NCBI GenBank assembly: GCA_963969345.1
Contig: OZ017767.1
Span: 8,993,547 to 9,057,546 of the forward strand
Reading direction: 5' to 3'
Length of the DNA: 64,000 nt
Source of the DNA: Turbatrix aceti
Lineage: Eukaryota > Nematoda > Chromadorea > Rhabditida > Panagrolaimidae
Shown piece after piece: positions 60,450 to 64,000 of this stretch; position 1 is the first letter of the stretch; each line of letters begins with the position of its first letter. The notes below the pieces were generated by a model, which saw only the letters and a program-made list of their open reading frames with translations, did no database searches and was not told the DNA's origin. A program made the position numbers and the translations under genes.

Positions 60450-60915
60450 CAGGGTTACTTATTATTGCCTAACTCGTAAGGTAATGTTCAAGGGTGTCAA
60501 CGGGCCGAATTTTTGTCGGCCCGGCCCGGCCCGGCCCGCTCGAGGTAAGGCCCGGCCCGGCCCAGTCCGGGCCGGGCCAGCCCGCCTTTTTACCAAAGGG
60601 TAAAATTGAAGCAAATTTTACTAAAATTTTTTCAATTTGTTGAAAAATATGAGTTGAAAAGGTAAAAATACACGTTGTTATTCATAATGGGGAAGGATTA
60701 CTCAAAATGAGCAAGTTTTTGGTTCATTTTTGACTGCTTTGAATAAATTTTGTTCTAAAATTTCCTTTTTTTTTAAACCGGGCCGCCGGGCCGGGCCGAC
60801 TCACCATCAGGCCCGGCCCGGCTCGATTGACACCCTTGGTAATGTTATTCTTGTCCGCGCACTAGAACGCACTAGAACAAAAAGGCACAGAAGCAGGATG
60901 ATGAAAACCTTCATG
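60450..60915 (-). pseudogene. Third copy of the poly-Asp gene unit: signal peptide kept, Asp tract absent, broken by a hAT-like element
   Basis: The minus-strand ATG is at 60915 with MKVFIILLLCLFVLVRS, the same promoter string (CATGGTTACGGTAAATC on plus) and the same downstream sequence (CAAAGAATCAGGGTTAC near 60441) as copies A and C. There is no Asp repeat. The hAT-like element splits the short reading frame. Without it the frame would close after about 33 codons, so it either lost its tract or is an ancestor without one. Confidence 0.65.
60489..60838. mobile_element. Non-autonomous hAT-like element with GGCCCGGCC iterations
   Basis: Exact 8-bp target duplication GTAATGTT at 60481-60488 and 60839-60846. 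Terminal inverted repeats CAAGGGTGTCAA at both ends, followed inward by GGGCCG/GGCCCGGCC iterations (60515-60595 and 60776-60826). The centre is AT-rich with no gene. It sits in the third, degenerate copy of the poly-Asp protein gene. Confidence 0.9.
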
Positions 60916-60930
60916 GTTACGGTAAATCCG

Positions 60931-62002
60931 TGAGTCAGAAGAAGAGTGTACTTTGATAAAAAAAAATACGATAATATTCACAAGTAGCGCGGGCGAGGGA
61001 TGTTTGTGGATGTGTCAAGAACGGTTTTATATTTATAGTCCGAACAAAAACTAATTATTCAGATTAAAAAAAAGGAGTTTTTGAAAAACTAATTCAATTT
61101 TCTACTTGTATTGAATTTTGTACAGAGGTCTTCCCCCGCAATTATTCAGAAAGTTTGCTTGACAGTTTAATATTCTTTTCTGCGGTGTAAAAATAATCAA
61201 CAATTCTTGTTTCCCGAGATTAAAAAAATCCTCACACGGAAAGTGTCAGATTGTATTTTGGAATTTCTTCAGGAAACTTTAACAAAAAAATCAGTTGCCA
61301 CCGTCCATGTTACGGTAGTCGGAAATCGCCCGGTATTTCCAAAATCGACTTATTTTTTTACGGAGAATCAGTTAAAAATACAAAAAAATTAGATTTTACA
61401 GCTTAAAAAATGGCAAAATTAGCATTTTAAAAAAGGTCACAATGGCAACGATGGTTTAGGCATTTTTCAAGGTAACAACCCTACATTTTTATATTTTTAT
61501 CGGATTCTCAATGAAAAACTACGTCGAAATTTTAAACTTATACATAAAAAAATTATTCCAAAAAGTTTGAAAAAAAATTATGTTATATCACAGCTACGCA
61601 AATTTCTGGGAAGAACAGTTGTACATACTGTAGTAATCTGTCTGATTGCCGGTATTCATGATTTTGTCGGTTTTTTAAAGATGTCAGTTGTTTTTGCACT
61701 CCTTCCGGAAATCAGTAGAATTTTCGTCGATTTCTTCTACATTTGTTCAATTTGCGGGAGTTGAAGAAACATGAATTGTACAACGTGATGACAGAGATCA
61801 GGCAAGGTCCGATTATTGGGCAAAAGGAAATCCTAAAAAAAATAAATAGCACAGGAAACGTATCCAGGAGTTATTGATTCCCTGCCGATGAACCCATTGT
61901 TGAGTCACAGGACACTTTTACAAGTGAACTGATAATATTTATTAAATTCTCCATTCACTGGGACCATTAATCTTTAGGGTTTTTATTTCTTTATTTATTT
62001 TT
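60931..62002. other. Intergenic, no gene seen
   Basis: Begins with the duplicated upstream region of the third poly-Asp copy (TTGACAGTTTAATATTCTTT near 61157). 61637-61700 resembles the 3' flank of the gene at 57063. No exon supported. Confidence 0.5.
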
Positions 62003-62105
62003 TAGGTCCCTCAATATTGATTCACAAGTAGAGGTGGGGTTGCCAATAGTACAATATCATCCGCGTAGGCCAGGTAACTTAGGAAAGAATCTTGAACAAC
62101 AAAAT
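62003..62105 (-). pseudogene. Reverse transcriptase fragment (non-LTR type), antisense copy
   Basis: The minus strand encodes SYLAYADDIVLLAT, the YADD catalytic box of a reverse transcriptase, then loses frame. It is homologous to 63430-63555 on the plus strand, including the preceding TTTTGTTGTTCAA. An 11-nt insertion and a frameshift mark it as dead. Confidence 0.75.
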
Positions 62106-62468
62106 GGTGACCGAGAAAAATAATTTTTCTGGAACCACTCCTGCCGTTGCAATGGTGTTGCTGCGCCTGGGGCAGCCCTCGTATGTCTTCTGGCGACGGG
62201 CAGCGCGTTTTATCAAAGGGAAAAGATTTTTACAAAGAGAAAAATTTAAAAATCTTGTTATTTCTTTAGTTCATCTTTATTCGTTGCTCAATGCATTTTT
62301 GGTCTGTTTTGAAACGGTTATACTTAAAATGAAGGAGTGAAAAACAACGAATGGGGGGACGGTAGCGACAATAATGGAAGTTTATCCTCGCTATTACAAA
62401 TCAGGATCAAAGAATCAGGGTTACACATCGCCGTAGCGATAAAGAGGAGGGCTGCTTTGATCTTCGGA

Positions 62469-62864
62469 TTATTCGTCGTCTTCATCATCGTCATCATCGG
62501 CGTCATCGTTATCGTCATCATCGTCATCATCGGCGTCATCGGCGTCATCAGCGTCATCGGCGTCATCAGCGTCATCGGCATCATCGTCATCATCGGCGTC
62601 ATCGGCATCATCGGCATCATCGTCATCGTCGTCATCATCATCGTCATCATCGTCAGCATCATCGTCATCATCATCATCGTCATCATCATCATCGTCATCA
62701 TCATCGGCATCATCATCGGCATCATTGAAATAGTCGCCACCATCGTCGTTTTCGGCATCTTCGAGAGCTTTGAGAGCGTTGTTGAAACGTTTATTGAGGC
62801 GAGAGCATGAATATCCCCGCACGAGGGCAAGAAGGCACAGAAGCAGGATGATGAAAACCCTCAT
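62469..62864 (-). CDS. Secreted poly-aspartate protein, copy C
   Basis: Single exon, 131 residues. Signal peptide MRVFIILLLCLLALVRG, a short linker (YSCSRLNKRFNNALKALEDA), then an Asp tract of about 85 residues with spaced Ala, ending DEDDE as in copy A. DNA identity to copy A is very high across the 3' flank and promoter (compare 59380-59600 with 62255-62480), so the duplication is recent. The Asp tract is longer than in copy A, consistent with microsatellite slippage. TATA-like CATAAAAG lies about 80 nt upstream. Function unknown. Confidence 0.7.
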   Translation of the reverse strand: MRVFIILLLCLLALVRGYSCSRLNKRFNNALKALEDAENDDGGDYFNDADDDADDDDDDDDDDDDDDDDADDDDDDDDDDDDDADDADDADDDDDADDADDADDADDADDADDDDDDDNDDADDDDDEDDE

Positions 62865-63394
62865 GGTTACGGTAAATCAGTGAGTCGGAAGAAGAGTGTA
62901 CTTTGACAAAAAATAGGATATTTGTGGATGTGTCAAGAACGCTTTTATGCACGAACGAAAACTAATTATTCAGATTAAAAATAAGTTTTTGAAAACAAAA
63001 TTAAATTTTCCACTTGCAATGTATTTTTCCTACGCAATTATTCAGAAAGTTTTCTTGACAGTTTAATATTCTTTTGTGTGGTGTGAATTCTTCCTACGCA
63101 ACCACTCAACCACCTTTACGCGCTTGAAAGCTTTCCGCAGGTGAAAGTGGGCTCTATGATACTGTTCCTTTTTTGCCCCTCCCCTTTCCCTCCAAACCAT
63201 GTACGGCGAGTATGCAATCATTTCTTTGATTTGGGATATCGGGTGTTTCAAAATCTCCCCCTCTCATTACTTTTACACGGTGAACGCAGTGAGTAGCTCG
63301 CGGCGGCTATCGCGAAGTTGATTTATTTTATCACTGTGCTTTTTTTTGCGCCAAAAATCCAAAAAAAATTTTTTTCGCCCGATCGCAAGGGCTC
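62865..63394. other. 5' flank of poly-Asp copy C, no further gene seen
   Basis: Closely matches 59921-60400 upstream of copy A, for example GGATATCGGGTGTTTCA near 63231 and 60350. This shows that about 0.45 kb of promoter was duplicated with the gene. Confidence 0.6.
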
Positions 63395-63592
63395 ATGGTT
63401 TTGCCTGTACAACACCTCCACACCATTGCAACAACAGGAGTGGGTCCAGAAAAATTCTCTTTTGTTGTTCAAAGTTACCTGGTCTATGCCGATGATATTG
63501 TATTACTGGCAACCAACGCTTCTACTTGTGAATCAATATTGAGGGACCTGGCTGACGAAGCTCTCGTAGTTAACCTCTTCTCAATTTCTTGA
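63395..63592 (+). pseudogene. Reverse transcriptase fragment (non-LTR type)
   Basis: The open stretch includes SYLVYADDIVLLATNASTCE and SILRDLADEAL, the catalytic palm motif and following helix of a retroelement reverse transcriptase. No upstream fingers or downstream thumb of the enzyme are visible, and the frame ends at 63592. Remnant only. Confidence 0.8.
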
Positions 63593-63613
63593 CGATTAAA
63601 AATTTCTGAAAGG

Positions 63614-63724
63614 GTAGAATGGCTACATGTTGCTTTTGCTCTCATGAAAGGAAAGTCAACGGAAGACTATCGGACTGTCTTCGAAGACATCAAGAGATAC
63701 ACTGTATCGGAGTTCTGTCACTGA
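63614..63724 (+). pseudogene. MULE-type transposase fragment
   Basis: The frame reads VEWLHVAFALMKGKSTEDYR, TVFEDIKRY, matching the conserved 'FALM...KT...Y..VF..IK' segment of MULE transposases. A stop follows at 63722. FLYWCH fingers, as at 55556, are companions of this transposase class. Confidence 0.6.
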
Positions 63725-64000
63725 TGCCTCGAAATACCATGTTGTAGCCTTGAAATACCACGTTGATTGGCCGAAATACCCTGCGGTCCATGCGTCCAGT
63801 AGAGAAGAGGCCGGGTTCGTAGAACAGCAGATGCACCCGAAATTACACCCGCTTCTCGGCCGATGCACCAGAAGTGTGGGAGTGTACTACCTTGGCCTTT
63901 GGTAGTAAACCCAGTGACTTCACCCCGAAATGAGTCGCCGACTCCGAATGATAAGAAGAGTTTATTAGCGACCTCAAACTTAGGTAATTTATACTTATTG
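63725..64000. other. Window end, no gene seen
   Basis: Contains short near-repeats of GAAATACCA.GTTG (63731, 63752). Nothing else supported. Confidence 0.5.

Overview
This is a nematode nuclear contig. The evidence is AT-rich DNA, very short introns (47-52 nt is common), TTTTCAG-type 3' splice sites, and a gene set of SEL1L/sel-1, mitochondrial ribosomal protein S5, a TLCD1/2 homologue, SMOC/testican-like matricellular proteins and amoebapore-like saposins. Splice style suggests a rhabditid, possibly Caenorhabditis-like, but the species cannot be read from the sequence. All gene models below were built by hand by matching splice sites and reading phase; every multi-exon model closes to a whole number of codons.

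Layout. 1-3.8 kb: no gene seen. 3.8-10.9 kb: two tandem plus-strand SMOC/SPARC-type secreted Ca-binding proteins, one with a Kazal domain and one without. 11.4-14.5 kb: a duplicated saposin-like gene pair whose junction is occupied by a 2.1-kb element with mariner-like ends and long internal inverted arms. 14.5-17.6 kb: two minus-strand members of an unrecognised coiled-coil plus Cys/His-rich family, separated by a hAT-like element. 18.6-20.3 kb: LAMTOR1, minus strand. 22.0-28.0 kb: sel-1, with a foldback element in intron 2. 28.5-30.3 kb: mrps-5. 30.5-32.1 kb: a TLCD1/2 (fld-1-like) gene, minus strand. 32.7-34.5 kb: two secreted or GPI-type unknown proteins and a duplicated gene start. 34.5-51.5 kb: a gene-poor, repeat-rich stretch with one possible 64-residue gene. 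51.5-55.0 kb: an EGF-type membrane protein with a PY-motif tail, and a small single-pass membrane protein. 55.5-58.8 kb: a FLYWCH protein fused to the first part of the Cys-rich family, then a full member of that family. 59.4-63.0 kb: two recent copies of a signal-peptide plus poly-aspartate protein, with a third, tract-less copy between them that is broken by a hAT-like element. 62-64 kb: reverse transcriptase and MULE-type remnants.

Themes. The housekeeping genes (LAMTOR1, sel-1, mrps-5, TLCD) form a conventional core. The flanks are a dynamic zone of lineage-specific duplicates and non-autonomous DNA elements. Three independent insertions (15.7, 57.9 and 60.5 kb) each have an exact 8-bp target duplication, CA-starting terminal repeats and a different iterated palindromic motif inside. 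One lies exactly on a splice donor and duplicated it. The most novel coding signals are the three-exon Cys/His-rich family (three full copies plus one FLYWCH fusion) and the secreted poly-Asp proteins.
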